A stretch of 35,696 nucleotides of DNA from Coprobacillus sp. CAG:698 (GTDB lineage Bacteria; Bacillota_I; Bacilli_A; ML615J-28; CAG-698): positions 136,405-172,100 of the forward strand of contig HF988732.1 in NCBI GenBank assembly GCA_000431235.1, written 5' to 3'. Positions within the stretch are counted from its first letter, which is position 1, and each line of letters opens with the position of its first letter. Shown here piece after piece: positions 1 to 10,500 of the stretch. Below the pieces are notes generated by a model, which did no database searches, was not told the origin of the DNA, and saw only the letters and a program-made list of their open reading frames with translations. A program made the translations under genes and the position numbers.

Positions 1-2
1 TT

Positions 3-230
3 GAAGTTAAAGAAGGCGAAGATGCTAAAGCTCCAACTGCTCCTGAAGTAGAAGGATTCAAGTTTACTGGCTGGGACAAAGAATTCACAAAGGTGAAATC
101 TGATTTAACAATTAAAGCATTATATGAAGAAGTTAAGAAGTCTGGTTGCAGCTGCAACAGTGGTGCATCTATTCTATTCACAAGTTTAATGCTTTTAGGA
201 TTAGTATTTATTCGTAAGAGAAAACACTAA
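3..230 (+). CDS. C-terminal end of a cell-surface protein (5' end outside window)
   Basis: The reading frame is open from the window edge and gives 75 residues. The first part (around FKFTGWDKEF and then DLTIKALYEE) looks like the end of a Listeria/Bacteroides-type surface repeat (InlB B-repeat, Flg_new family), in which a GW-containing strand is followed by a hydrophobic-Y strand. After it come a Cys pair (SGCSCNSG), one hydrophobic segment (ILFTSLMLLGLVFI) and a basic tail (RKRKH). That order, short motif plus membrane helix plus positive tail, is a C-terminal sorting or anchoring tail, but there is no LPxTG motif. The protein is therefore probably displayed on the outside of the membrane. 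A hairpin terminator follows directly. The function of the missing N-terminal part cannot be seen. Confidence 0.75.
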   Translation, partial: EVKEGEDAKAPTAPEVEGFKFTGWDKEFTKVKSDLTIKALYEEVKKSGCSCNSGASILFTSLMLLGLVFIRKRKH

Positions 231-242
231 ATATTAGATATT

Positions 243-282
243 AACTAGTATCTCATTCATGAGATGCTAGTTTTTGTTTTTT
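243..282 (+). terminator. Rho-independent terminator after the surface-protein gene
   Basis: The arms 243-256 and 259-272 pair over 14 positions with one G-U pair. The tip must open into a loop of at least four bases. A T-rich run (273-282) follows. It separates the surface-protein gene from the downstream operon. Confidence 0.85.
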
Positions 283-306
283 AAATAATTTATGTCTTTT
301 TTTACA

Positions 307-335
307 TTGCTTTAATATAATAGTTATGATATAAT
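307..335 (+). promoter_or_regulatory. Promoter for the CDF/pgm/pepP operon
   Basis: An extended -10 (TGA directly before TATAAT at 330-335) lies 17 bases after a weak -35 (TTGCTT at 307-312). It lies about 27 bases before the start codon at 363, after the upstream terminator. Confidence 0.6.
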
Positions 336-362
336 AATTATGATTAATCAAGAGGTGATATA

Positions 363-1547
363 ATGAGTTTAATCCCACGCTTGTTTATTAAAAATTATAA
401 AGATGTGGATAATCCAAAAGTAAGATTTGCATATGGAAGAATGTGCGGAGTTGTTGGTATTATATCAAATTTCTTTTTATGTGCTTTAAAAATAGTTTTT
501 GGATTGATAATACATAGTATAGCTATTATTGCTGATGGTATCAATAACTTAGCTGATGCTGGAAGCTCTGTAATAACATTAATTGGCTTTAAACTAGCAA
601 GTTTACCTTCAGATAAAGATCATCCTTTTGGACATCAACGATATGAGTACATAACAGGTTTGATTGTTTCTGTAATCATTTTCTTTATCGGAGCGTTATT
701 ATTAAAATCATCAATAGAAGATTTAATAGCTTTTGAAATAAAAGAAACAACTACTAAAATGTCGATAATAACATGTATTATTTTATTTATATCTGTGCTG
801 GTTAAGTGTTGGCAATGTTTATTTTATAAACATTATGGAAAATTAATTAAGTCAACAGCACTAGTTGCTACAGGTACAGATAGTTTAAACGATTGCATAA
901 CAACAATTGCTATTCTTGCAAGCGTCATTGTTAATATGTTTTATCCTAATGGATATTTAGATGGTATAATGGGTATTTCTGTATCGATATTTATTTTGAT
1001 TAGTGGTTGTAAACTAATTAAAGAAACAATATCACCTTTAATTGGTGAAGCACCATCAAAAGAATTTACGGATATGGTCATTAAAAAAATTCTTTCATAC
1101 AAAGGTGTTTTAGGTGTCCATGATTTAGTTATTCATTCTTACGGAGAAGAAAAAATCTTTATTACAGCTCATGTAGAAGTGGATAGCAGTGAAAGTATTA
1201 ATGTAAGCCATGATATGATTGATAATATTGAACGTGACTTTAGCTGTATGAATTTGAATTTAGTCATTCATATGGATCCTGTTGATATCCATGATGAAGT
1301 GGTAATGAACTTAAAGAAAGTTGTCTCAAAGATAATTGATGAAATAGATCCAGAACTTAAGTTCCATGATTTTCGAATTGTTAAGGGAATAACGCATACA
1401 AATGTTTTATTTGATATCGTTGTTCCTAATAAATATCAATTATCAAACGATGAAATTAAAAAAGAAATAGACAAGAAATTATTAGCTTATGATGATAAAT
1501 TACGTACAGTAATTACATTTGATGTGAGTTATATAGGAGGTAAATAA
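363..1547 (+). CDS. Cation diffusion facilitator exporter, probably manganese type
   Basis: This 394-residue protein is a CDF family proton-coupled divalent metal exporter of the cytoplasmic membrane. Hydrophobic segments fill roughly residues 25-215 and are followed by a soluble cytoplasmic domain (about 220-310) with the usual ferredoxin-like CDF pattern (GVHDLVIHSYG). A further ~80-residue soluble extension ends the protein. The loop motif HPFGHQRYEY is characteristic of the family. Metal-site residues visible in the membrane are N61/D65 in helix 2 and D173/D177 in helix 5. A DxxxD pair in helix 5, instead of the HxxxD of zinc exporters, is the pattern described for manganese exporters, so Mn(II) is the inferred substrate. 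The start at 363 has AGAGGTGAT upstream. The next gene begins directly after its stop codon, so the two are probably co-translated. Confidence 0.88.
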   Translation: MSLIPRLFIKNYKDVDNPKVRFAYGRMCGVVGIISNFFLCALKIVFGLIIHSIAIIADGINNLADAGSSVITLIGFKLASLPSDKDHPFGHQRYEYITGLIVSVIIFFIGALLLKSSIEDLIAFEIKETTTKMSIITCIILFISVLVKCWQCLFYKHYGKLIKSTALVATGTDSLNDCITTIAILASVIVNMFYPNGYLDGIMGISVSIFILISGCKLIKETISPLIGEAPSKEFTDMVIKKILSYKGVLGVHDLVIHSYGEEKIFITAHVEVDSSESINVSHDMIDNIERDFSCMNLNLVIHMDPVDIHDEVVMNLKKVVSKIIDEIDPELKFHDFRIVKGITHTNVLFDIVVPNKYQLSNDEIKKEIDKKLLAYDDKLRTVITFDVSYIGGK

Positions 1548-3248
1548 ATGTTGAATCCACAAATATTAAAAAAAGTAAATGAATGGAAAGAAACTAAAAT
1601 TCCTTCATATCTTGAAGAAGAACTTTCAAAAATGAATGAAGAAGAATTAAATGATGCATTTTATAAAGATTTAGAATTTGGAACTGGTGGCATGCGTGGT
1701 GTAATTGGTCCTGGTACAAACAGAATGAATATTTACACTTTAAGAAAAGCTAATTATGGCTATGCTTGCTTTTTGAAAGATACTGGTAAAAAAGATTTAA
1801 GCGTTGTTATCGCTTATGATTGTCGTCATATGTCACTTGATTTTGCTAAGGAATCAGCACGTGTTTTAGCTTATTTAGGAATAAAATGTTATTTGTTCCC
1901 TAGAATTACACCAACACCACTTTTGAGTTTTTCAGTTAGATACTTAAAGTCTACAGGTGGAATTGTTGTAACGGCAAGTCACAATCCACCAAAATATAAT
2001 GGCTATAAAATTTATGACAGTGATGGCTGTCAGTTAGTTCCTGATCTTGCAAATATTGTTATTAATTATGTTGAGAAAGCTCCAGATCCATTATATATGG
2101 AAATGCCAACATTTGAAGAATTTGAAGAAAAAAAGATGATAATGTGGCTAAATGACGATGTCGATAGAGCTTATCTAGAAAAAGTTAAAAGTATTAGTGT
2201 TAAAGATGTGAATAAAGAAAACTTTAAAGTTGTCTTCACACCACTTCATGGAACAAGTCAATTCTTAGGTCCTATCCTACTTACTGAAATGGGATATAGT
2301 TTTGTAACTGTAAAAGAACAAATGGTTGCAGATCCAAACTTTAGCACCTTAGTACTACCTAATCCTGAAGATAAAAGAGCATTTGATCTAGCAATAAAAT
2401 ATGCTAAAGAAAATGATGCCGACATATGTATTGCTACAGACCCAGATGCAGATAGAGTTGGATTAGCTGTAAGAGATAATGATGGTAATTACGTGTTATT
2501 AACTGGAAATCAAACAGGAGCTCTATTAATTAATTATCTTGCTCAAAATCGTAAGGTTGATAAACAAGGAGTAATTTTTAATACCATCGTAACAAATCCA
2601 TTAGGAGTAATTATTGGAAAAAAATATAATTTAGAGTACTTTTCAACTCTTACTGGTTTCAAATTTATTGGTGAACAGGCCAAACTTTTAGAAAATAGTA
2701 AAGATAAAATGTTCTATTTTGGTTACGAAGAATCTTATGGATATGTAATAAAAGATTTTGTTCGTGATAAAGATTCTTTACAAGCACTTTTGATGTGCTC
2801 AGAAATGGCTTGCTTCTATAAGAATCAAGGTTTGACATTACTTGATGTTTTAGAAGGATTATATAAAGAATTTGGTTATTATTTAGATGCATTAGAAAAC
2901 TTTGTTTTAGAAGGTGAAAGTGGTGCTCTACGTATTAATAGGATATTAGATCGCTTCCGTAAAGAAGCCTTACCAGAAGGTGTATTTGAAATTGAAAGTA
3001 AAGAAGATTATTTGTTACATGAGAAAATTAATTATCTCACAAATGAAAAATCAATGCTGACACTTCCAACTTCTAATGTTATAAAATATAATCTAAAAGA
3101 TGGTGGCTTCTTTGTTTTAAGACCTAGTGGAACAGAACCAAAAATGAAATTGTATATTTCTGAAGTTGGGAAAACTCGTGAGATAGCTTTAGAAAAAATA
3201 AAATACATCAAAGAAAATGTTATTAAAATTATTGAAGAGGTGAAATAA
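1548..3248 (+). CDS. pgcA: Phosphoglucomutase/phosphomannomutase
   Basis: This 566-residue cytosolic enzyme of the alpha-D-phosphohexomutase family interconverts hexose 1- and 6-phosphates, linking glycolysis to cell-wall and polysaccharide precursors. The four functional loops are visible. The catalytic serine is S144 in TASHNPP. The magnesium loop is DPDADRVG with D298, D300 and D302. The sugar-binding loop is GYEESYGY, and the phosphate-binding loop near the C-terminus is RPSGTEPKMKLY. Length and the early GTGGMRG motif fit the PgcA-like Bacillota group. A GGAGG sequence at the end of the preceding gene serves as ribosome binding site, and the start follows the preceding stop without a gap. 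The choice between glucose and mannose as main substrate cannot be made from the sequence. Confidence 0.93.
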   Translation: MLNPQILKKVNEWKETKIPSYLEEELSKMNEEELNDAFYKDLEFGTGGMRGVIGPGTNRMNIYTLRKANYGYACFLKDTGKKDLSVVIAYDCRHMSLDFAKESARVLAYLGIKCYLFPRITPTPLLSFSVRYLKSTGGIVVTASHNPPKYNGYKIYDSDGCQLVPDLANIVINYVEKAPDPLYMEMPTFEEFEEKKMIMWLNDDVDRAYLEKVKSISVKDVNKENFKVVFTPLHGTSQFLGPILLTEMGYSFVTVKEQMVADPNFSTLVLPNPEDKRAFDLAIKYAKENDADICIATDPDADRVGLAVRDNDGNYVLLTGNQTGALLINYLAQNRKVDKQGVIFNTIVTNPLGVIIGKKYNLEYFSTLTGFKFIGEQAKLLENSKDKMFYFGYEESYGYVIKDFVRDKDSLQALLMCSEMACFYKNQGLTLLDVLEGLYKEFGYYLDALENFVLEGESGALRINRILDRFRKEALPEGVFEIESKEDYLLHEKINYLTNEKSMLTLPTSNVIKYNLKDGGFFVLRPSGTEPKMKLYISEVGKTREIALEKIKYIKENVIKIIEEVK

Positions 3249-4510
3249 TGTTAAATAAATTAACTAAAGATTTCTACATTGAAAATCGTAAAAAATATGC
3301 TAACCTAGTAAAAGATAATTCAATTACAGTTATCTCTTCAGGTACTATCCAAAATAGTTCAGCTGATGAAGATTTTGATTTTGAAGTTGACAAAAACTTT
3401 TATTATCTAACAGGAATAAATCAAGAAGAAGTAACATTTGTCTTAACAAAAATAAATGGAGTTGTAAAAGAATACTTGTTTATTGTAAAAAATGATCCTA
3501 TAAAGGTTAAGTGGCTAGGCGCAAAGCTTGAAAAAGACGAAGCTAAAAATTTGTCTGGAATCGAAAATATTTTGTATGATGATAATTACATAGAAGATAT
3601 TAAAAAAATGATTACAAGTGAAATAATCGATATATATTTGAACTTAGAAAGAAAGAGTGGATATCATTATGAGCACAACAAAGTATTTAGTCATAAAATA
3701 TCAAAAGCTTTCCCTGAACTTGTAATTAATGATTGCTATCGCTTAATAGTTGGTTTACGTAGTATAAAAACTAAAGAAGAAGTAGAAATGGTTAAAGATG
3801 CTATCGAAGTAACTAGAATTGGTATTGAAAAACTTATGACTGAATCTCATCCAGGAATGTATGAATATCAACTAGAAAATTACTTTGATTTTGTAATTAA
3901 AGATAATGGCCAAAGATTGCATTCATTTAAGACAATTGCAGCAGCTGGTGTCAATGCTACTACTCTTCATTATAGTTTTAATAATTCTCTTTTGAAAGAT
4001 AATGACTTAATTCTTTTTGATCTAGGAACAGAAACAAACTTTTACATTAGTGATATTTCTCGTACTTTTCCTATTAATGGAAAGTTTACTAAACGCCAAA
4101 GAGAAGTCTATGAAGAAGTATTAAATGTTAACAAAAAATGTATTGAGTTCTTAAGACCAGGATTAACAAAAATAGAATACAATGAATATGCTAAGAGGCT
4201 TTTAACTGAAAGTTGTTATCGATTACACTTAATTGATAAAGATGAAGATATAAACAAATACTATTTTCATTCAATTGGTCATAGTATCGGTTTAGATACA
4301 CATGATCCATGTTTCTTTGAAAATGGAATTGAAGAAGGAATGCTTTTGACTGTTGAACCAGGGTTATATATTCCTGAAGAAGGAATTGGTATAAGAATTG
4401 AAGACGATGTTCTAATTACTAAAGATGGATGTGTAAATTTAAGTAAATCAATTATTAAAGAAGTTGATGAGATAGAAGAATTCTTCAAAAAGAATAATAA
4501 ACATAATTAA
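3248..4510 (+). CDS. Xaa-Pro aminopeptidase (M24B family)
   Basis: This 420-residue cytosolic metallopeptidase removes N-terminal residues that precede proline. Residues 1-130 form the aminopeptidase P N-terminal domain. Residues about 175-405 are the pita-bread catalytic fold. The five metal ligands are all present: D258 (FDLG), D269 (SDISRTFP), H345 (GHSIGLDTHDP), E370 (VEPGLYI) and E385 (RIEDDV). The start overlaps the stop of the mutase by one base (TAATG), with GAAGAGGTG upstream, so translation is probably coupled. It is the last gene of the operon and is followed by a strong hairpin terminator. The family assignment is firm; the natural peptide substrates are unknown. Confidence 0.92.
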   Translation: MLNKLTKDFYIENRKKYANLVKDNSITVISSGTIQNSSADEDFDFEVDKNFYYLTGINQEEVTFVLTKINGVVKEYLFIVKNDPIKVKWLGAKLEKDEAKNLSGIENILYDDNYIEDIKKMITSEIIDIYLNLERKSGYHYEHNKVFSHKISKAFPELVINDCYRLIVGLRSIKTKEEVEMVKDAIEVTRIGIEKLMTESHPGMYEYQLENYFDFVIKDNGQRLHSFKTIAAAGVNATTLHYSFNNSLLKDNDLILFDLGTETNFYISDISRTFPINGKFTKRQREVYEEVLNVNKKCIEFLRPGLTKIEYNEYAKRLLTESCYRLHLIDKDEDINKYYFHSIGHSIGLDTHDPCFFENGIEEGMLLTVEPGLYIPEEGIGIRIEDDVLITKDGCVNLSKSIIKEVDEIEEFFKKNNKHN

Positions 4511-4518
4511 TTGAAATT

Positions 4519-4556
4519 AGTCAGTATGTAGTAATACGTATTGACTTTTTCCTTTT
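4519..4556 (+). terminator. Rho-independent terminator after the aminopeptidase gene
   Basis: A 12-pair stem (4519-4530 with 4535-4546, two G-U pairs) closes a GTAA loop and is followed by TTTTCCTTTT. It ends the CDF-mutase-aminopeptidase operon. Confidence 0.88.
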
Positions 4557-4582
4557 ATATAAGATAATTTTTTATATAATTA

Positions 4583-4611
4583 TTTTAAAAAAAGGTAATG
4601 AATGATATAAT
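4583..4611 (+). promoter_or_regulatory. Promoter of the recCBD operon
   Basis: An extended -10 (TGA then TATAAT at 4606-4611) has only a poor -35 (TTTTAA, 4583-4588) 17 bases upstream. It lies about 45 bases before recC and after the preceding terminator. Dependence on the TGn extension is inferred. Confidence 0.55.
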
Positions 4612-4655
4612 ATAGATATTATGCGATTATATATAATGTATAATAAGGAGGAACA

Positions 4656-7568
4656 ATGGAATCAAATATAGTAAAAAAAGAAAAACTAATTGAATTAGCT
4701 AATCTTTTAATTGAAGATATTAAAACTAAAAATAATTTATTTGAAACAAGTATTATTGTAGTTCCTGATAAGCGCTTAGGAGCATGGTTTAAATCATATT
4801 GGCTAAAGACAGAAGAAAATGTGTTAATGAATATTAATTTCAAAACCATTGATGAAATTCTACCTACTATTTTTAATACTGAAAAAAAATATAAGTTAGT
4901 TAATAGAAAGACATTAAGATCATTTATTATCAGTTTATTAACAAAAAATGAATATCTTGTTAATAATTTGATAGGGAAATATATCTATGATGATAAAAAA
5001 ATAGATGGCAGTAAACTTTTTGATATTTCTGAGGAATTATCGAAACTATTTATAAAGTATGAAAGTGAAATGATTTCTATTGAGGGTTTTCAAAAAGATA
5101 TATATGATGAAGCTTTAAACGCTTTAGATAATTTATCGTTAACAACACTAAAAGGCTTATATGATAGAAAAATAGGATATAAAGAATATACTAATATTTT
5201 ATACTTATTTGGTTTTTCAGATTTTGATAATCTTACAAAAAGAATTTTCTGTGAATATGAAAATATAAATCCATTAAAAATGTTCTTATTAGAAGCAAGT
5301 GAAACTAAAAACTATCCTCATACTAGTTTATTCTCTGCTCCTTCTAAAGAAAGAGAAATAATAAATATTCATAGTATGATATGTAAAAAGATACAAGTAG
5401 GAAACTATATGTATAGTGATTTCCTTGTATTAGCTCCTGATATAAGCGAATATGAAACTGTAGTATCAAGAATTTTTAAGCAGGATGATACTAATTTTCC
5501 CAATATACCTTATTCTATTACAAGCCAAAGTAAAAACAATGAATTACTTAATGGATTAAATATTTTATCTAAAATAATCAAAAGAGGTTATTTTTCACGT
5601 TTTGATGTTATTGATTTATTAAATAATAAAATTATAATGGCAGTTAGAAATTTATCTTACGAAGATGTTAATGTATATTTAGAAGCAATTGCAAGGATGA
5701 ATATATTTAGAGATCGTTCTTATCAAAAAGACTTTAAATATATTAAGAAAAGAATGTTACTTTCTAAAATTATCAGCATAAATCAAGTTGATAATAACAT
5801 TATAACTTTGAATGATACTAATACTTATGAAGAAGTTAATGAAACTTCTAGTAAGGATTATATGCCATATACTAATATTTCCTTAACAGATGATTTAATA
5901 ATCAAATTTATTGATCTTATTGATGACTTATATGATTGGATTGATAACTTTAAGTTGGATTCTATTATAACAGTTGATAGTGTTAATAAAATTATAAGTA
6001 GCTTACAAAAATGGTTTTATGTTGATGATACAATAAATGAATTATCAAATAAAGAATTAATTAACGTTTTAAAAGAACTAAATAATTGGCTAAACTATAA
6101 TTTAGTTGATGAAAAAATACCTTTATCAACACTATTAAGAACAGTTTTAGATATAAGTAGTCAAAATAGCATTAAGTCATCAGAAATGTTTACTCGTGGT
6201 GTTACTTTTGCAAATTATGATGAAAATGCTATTTTAAGTAGTAAATATATGTTCTTAATTGGATTTAGTTCAAATAACTTTCCTAAACAAGATACATTAA
6301 GTGAATTAGATCTAACTTTAAAGAAAAAAGTTGATTCCTATGATATTTTTAAATTACAAGTCAATAATGCAACAAAAGATATAGTTTTTAGTTATGTTAA
6401 TAGTAATTTAAAAACAGAAGAAGAGTATTTCCTTTCAAATTACATTGTAAAGATTTATAAGGAAAATGGTATAAACGATGATGAATTGAAACAAAAAGAA
6501 ATAAAAATTAGTCTTGATGAGACAAGAAATTGGAATGAACTTTATACAAAGAAAGAATTTAATGATAGAAATCATTATATTGGGTTATTCTTGAATCTTG
6601 AGGAATCTGATAATTATCCTCTTTTGAGTGAAGAAAAACCAAAACGAATAACTATATCTAAAATGAAGGATTTCTTAACAGAACCTTTAAAGTTTAAAGC
6701 TGAATATTTATTTAGTATTTATGATTCTATTGGTGATAAATTAAATGATGAATTTGAACCATTTAAATTAAATAACTTAGATGAATATTCAATGACTTCA
6801 TATTTAATGAAATATATATTAGAAAATAAAGCATTTGAAATGGAATTTGAAGATGTTAAAAATGTTTTAAAAACATATATAGATAACAATTATTTTGCTA
6901 CAATAAATGATGATTTTGTAAATTATAGAATAGGAACAGTTATGATGAATTGTTTTTCTTATGTGAGTGTGATATATAAAAAAGTAGAAAACAATTATAA
7001 AATAATTGATTTGAAAGATATAGATCTAGTTATTGATGATGAGGTAGTAACAATTAGAGCTAATGATAGTATATGCGTAAGTACTAAAGGTAATACTAGA
7101 ACTTACTTCGAATTAAAGAAATTTAAAACAGATTATTCTGAATGTTTAAAACTATATATAGAATCACTTGTTGATATTGCGGGCCTTAACGATGAAACAG
7201 AATATTGTGTTGAATTAGTAAAAGGACCAAGGACCGTATTTACCTATGACATTAATAGTAATAAAGCAGCTGATATGTTAAAAAATATTTATAAAGCGAT
7301 GTTTGATTCATCAATGAATAAATATTTTGAATGTATCTATGCGAAAAAAGATTTTGAAGATAAAAAAATGACCTATTTTGATTTAATTGCTGATTTCTAT
7401 GGTAATTTAAAACATGGTTCTGTTTGGTCATTTTTTAAGGATTCTAAAATATTTACAACAGATAAGTTAGGTTATACTGAAGAAAACTTTAATGAAGAAT
7501 TTGAAAACATGAAGACACACATAAATGAATTAACAGTTTATAAAAAAAGAGGAAAGAAAAATGCCTAA
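4656..7568 (+). CDS. recC: RecC subunit of a RecBCD-type exonuclease V
   Basis: This 970-residue protein is recognised as RecC, the non-catalytic subunit that in the known enzyme splits the duplex and scans for Chi. Near residue 36 the segment VVPDKRLGAWFKSY matches the RecC N-terminal pattern (VPSPGMAQW in E. coli). Near residue 226 APSKEREIINIH, followed by DFLVLAPDISEY and IPYSITSQS, matches the RecC run SPxREVEVLHD / DIIVMVADIDSY / LPYAISD. RGVTFANYDENAIL (about 513) and ISKMKDFLTEPLKF (about 665) also fit RecC. No Walker A and no DxK nuclease signature is present, as expected for this dead-helicase, dead-nuclease subunit. It is about 150 residues shorter than E. coli RecC. AAGGAGG lies at 4645-4651. 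Its 3' end overlaps recB by 8 bases. AddB was considered, but the Cys cluster and nuclease of AddB are not seen. Confidence 0.85.
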   Translation: MESNIVKKEKLIELANLLIEDIKTKNNLFETSIIVVPDKRLGAWFKSYWLKTEENVLMNINFKTIDEILPTIFNTEKKYKLVNRKTLRSFIISLLTKNEYLVNNLIGKYIYDDKKIDGSKLFDISEELSKLFIKYESEMISIEGFQKDIYDEALNALDNLSLTTLKGLYDRKIGYKEYTNILYLFGFSDFDNLTKRIFCEYENINPLKMFLLEASETKNYPHTSLFSAPSKEREIINIHSMICKKIQVGNYMYSDFLVLAPDISEYETVVSRIFKQDDTNFPNIPYSITSQSKNNELLNGLNILSKIIKRGYFSRFDVIDLLNNKIIMAVRNLSYEDVNVYLEAIARMNIFRDRSYQKDFKYIKKRMLLSKIISINQVDNNIITLNDTNTYEEVNETSSKDYMPYTNISLTDDLIIKFIDLIDDLYDWIDNFKLDSIITVDSVNKIISSLQKWFYVDDTINELSNKELINVLKELNNWLNYNLVDEKIPLSTLLRTVLDISSQNSIKSSEMFTRGVTFANYDENAILSSKYMFLIGFSSNNFPKQDTLSELDLTLKKKVDSYDIFKLQVNNATKDIVFSYVNSNLKTEEEYFLSNYIVKIYKENGINDDELKQKEIKISLDETRNWNELYTKKEFNDRNHYIGLFLNLEESDNYPLLSEEKPKRITISKMKDFLTEPLKFKAEYLFSIYDSIGDKLNDEFEPFKLNNLDEYSMTSYLMKYILENKAFEMEFEDVKNVLKTYIDNNYFATINDDFVNYRIGTVMMNCFSYVSVIYKKVENNYKIIDLKDIDLVIDDEVVTIRANDSICVSTKGNTRTYFELKKFKTDYSECLKLYIESLVDIAGLNDETEYCVELVKGPRTVFTYDINSNKAADMLKNIYKAMFDSSMNKYFECIYAKKDFEDKKMTYFDLIADFYGNLKHGSVWSFFKDSKIFTTDKLGYTEENFNEEFENMKTHINELTVYKKRGKKNA

Positions 7569-10500
7569 ACAATTTGATATTAAAGAATTTGAACCGTACA
7601 AAAATTATGTAATTGATGCCTCAGCTGGGACTGGAAAAACATATAATATTATTGAAATCGTAAAAAAACTTGTATTGGAAAATATTTGTAAACTAAATGA
7701 AATCCTAATAGTTACTTTTACAGACAAAGCAGCAGGAGAATTAAAAGATAGAATTAGAAAAGGTTTGGGAGAATTATACACGGAAGATTCATCTATTTAT
7801 ACAATTCATTCCTTTTGTGACAATGTAATAAAAGAATTTGGAGTATCGTCAAATTTACCACTTAATATGACTCTTGTTTCTGATGAAAACCTTTATAATT
7901 TCATTAATGAATATATAAGAAATGATGATATAACAACTGATATATTGACAGCATTTAAATTAAAAGAATTTGATTGCAAATATTTAGCTAAAGGGTTAGT
8001 TAATGGAATAAACAAATATTATCTTAATAAAGATAATGAAGAAGATGAAACGATAATTTCAATGGAAAAAATAAAAAGTGAAGATGTAGATTTTGATAGG
8101 CTTTATATAACTACAAAGTATTTAAAAGATGCATATATTTCTTACTTGAATTATAAAAAGGAAAATAATTATAAAACTTTTGATGATATGATTAGACAAG
8201 TAAGAGAATCAATAATAGATGATAAATGTGATTTAAAAGATAAATTAAGAAAAAAATACAAATATGCTATAATTGATGAATTCCAAGATACTAATCAACT
8301 TCAATTTGACATTTTTAGTAATATTTTCTTATGTGAGAATCACAATATCATTGTTGTTGGTGATCCAAAACAATCGATTTATTCATTTCAAGGTGCTGAT
8401 GTTGATGTTTATCTAAAGGCTAAAAAAATCATTGTTGATAATGGTGGAATTGATTGCATCCTAATGAAAAATTACAGGTCAAGAAAAGAACAAGTAGAGT
8501 CATGTAATAACTTATTTAATTTATATAATTTTAAAGGTACAAATTTTACTGATAGTAGTTATTGTGTGAAAAAAATAGATAATAAAGAATATAAATGCTT
8601 ATACGACGGACATGAAATTGATGCTTTCTGGATAGCAAGTGAAATAGATGATGATGATTATGCTAAAATTGTTGCTCGTGAGATTGTTAATTGTTGTGAA
8701 TATGATGAAAATGGTCGTACTCGTTTACAAATAACTGATAAAAATGATGCAAACTATAATTATAGAAATGTTACATTTAAAGATTTTGCAATATTAGGTC
8801 GTGATAGGTATTGTTTATTTGATATAATTAATGAACTTAAAAGATTGGGAATACCATTTGTAAGATATAAAGACACGGGTCTGTTTGATGGCAAAGAATG
8901 TTCTGATTGGATTGCTTTATTTGAAGCAATTGATGCTATTGACTTTACTGGAAATAATAGAAATATTTTCAGAAAAGTACTCTTTACAAATTTCTTTGGT
9001 AAATCTATTAATGAAATTACTGATGATTTGTATAAATCTGATGATAATATAGAATTTAGTTTGCTAATGAAGTGGCGAGAAATTGCTAGTTCAAATAGAT
9101 GGGAAGATTTAATTAATGATATCATTGTAAGCTCAAAACTTTCAGACACTATGTCAACGCTTAGTAAACTAAGTTCTATAGGAATTTATAAACAAATAGG
9201 TAATTACTGCGTCAACTATTTACTAGATAATCATAACATCTGTGATTTAATTATTAATTTAAAAAATTTACAAAGTGGTAGCGAAGAAACTGAAGATGAA
9301 AACATTGTTGAGAAGAGTACAAACTTTAACGCTGTGAAGATTATGACAATGCACGCATCTAAGGGATTACAATTTCCTGTGGTTATTACTAAAGGAGGAT
9401 ATAATTTTTCTCAATTGCATTTGTGTGAGTGTTACACATATAGAGATGGAAATAAAAAGTTATTATCTTATTATAATAAAGCAGAATTATTTGATAACGC
9501 CGTCATTGAAGAACAAAAAAGATTGTTTTATGTTGCCTATACTAGGAGTGAATATATAACAATAATAGAAAATCCTGTTGACAAAAATGGAAGTATGGAA
9601 TCTAGCGGATTTAAAGGTATATTATCAAGTTATACAAAAAATAATTCATTTAGAGCTTTAAATGCTAATAATTATAATATAAGACAATTAAAAGAAAAAG
9701 TTAAAATTATTTTGTCGAAAACAAATATCGAAGTTGATGATTCACTAAAAGAAAAGCAAGAAGAACTTCTTAAAGAACTTATAAAAAAAGGAACAAAAAA
9801 GAAATCTTATAAGCATTCATATTCTTCACTATCACATTCTAACGAAATAACTGAAGATGAAGAAAACAAAGAAGGAAAGCAAGATATAGGTTTATCAAGA
9901 TTTGATAAGAATAGTATTTATAACAATCCTTTCTTAGATAATACTTTAAAACAACTAATCATTCCTAATGGATTTCCTAAGGGAGCAATTATCGGAACTT
10001 GTTTACATGAAATCTTTGAAAAAATTGATTTTTGTAATTTTGAGGAAAGAATAGAGGAAACAGTTGATTATTCTTTTAAAAACTATGCTATCAAAGACAA
10101 TATGCAATATAAAGAATATGTCAAGAACATTGTAAGAAATGTTATTCTTGCGAGAATGCCTATTATAAATGGCTCTAAGATTACAGAAGAAAATATGTCG
10201 TTAAATTCTATTACCTTTAATGATAGAAAATCTGAGATTGAGTTCACATTTAATTTGTTGGATGAAAAATTAAGAAATTATTGTAATGGATTTATTGATT
10301 TACTCTTTAGAAGAGGAGAATACTATTGTTTGGTTGACTGGAAATCAGATTGCTTAAGTGATGACTTTGAATCATTTACAGAAAATAATTCTCTTAGAAG
10401 TCATGTTAATAACTCTTATTCAATTCAAAGAACATTATATTCGTATTGTTTAATTAAATGGTTAAAGGCTTTTTATAAAAACGAAACTGAAGCAGAAATT

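Noticed and set aside
8760..9149. A 129-codon minus-strand frame inside recB
   Set aside because: It is a shadow of a strongly supported helicase gene with no start signals.
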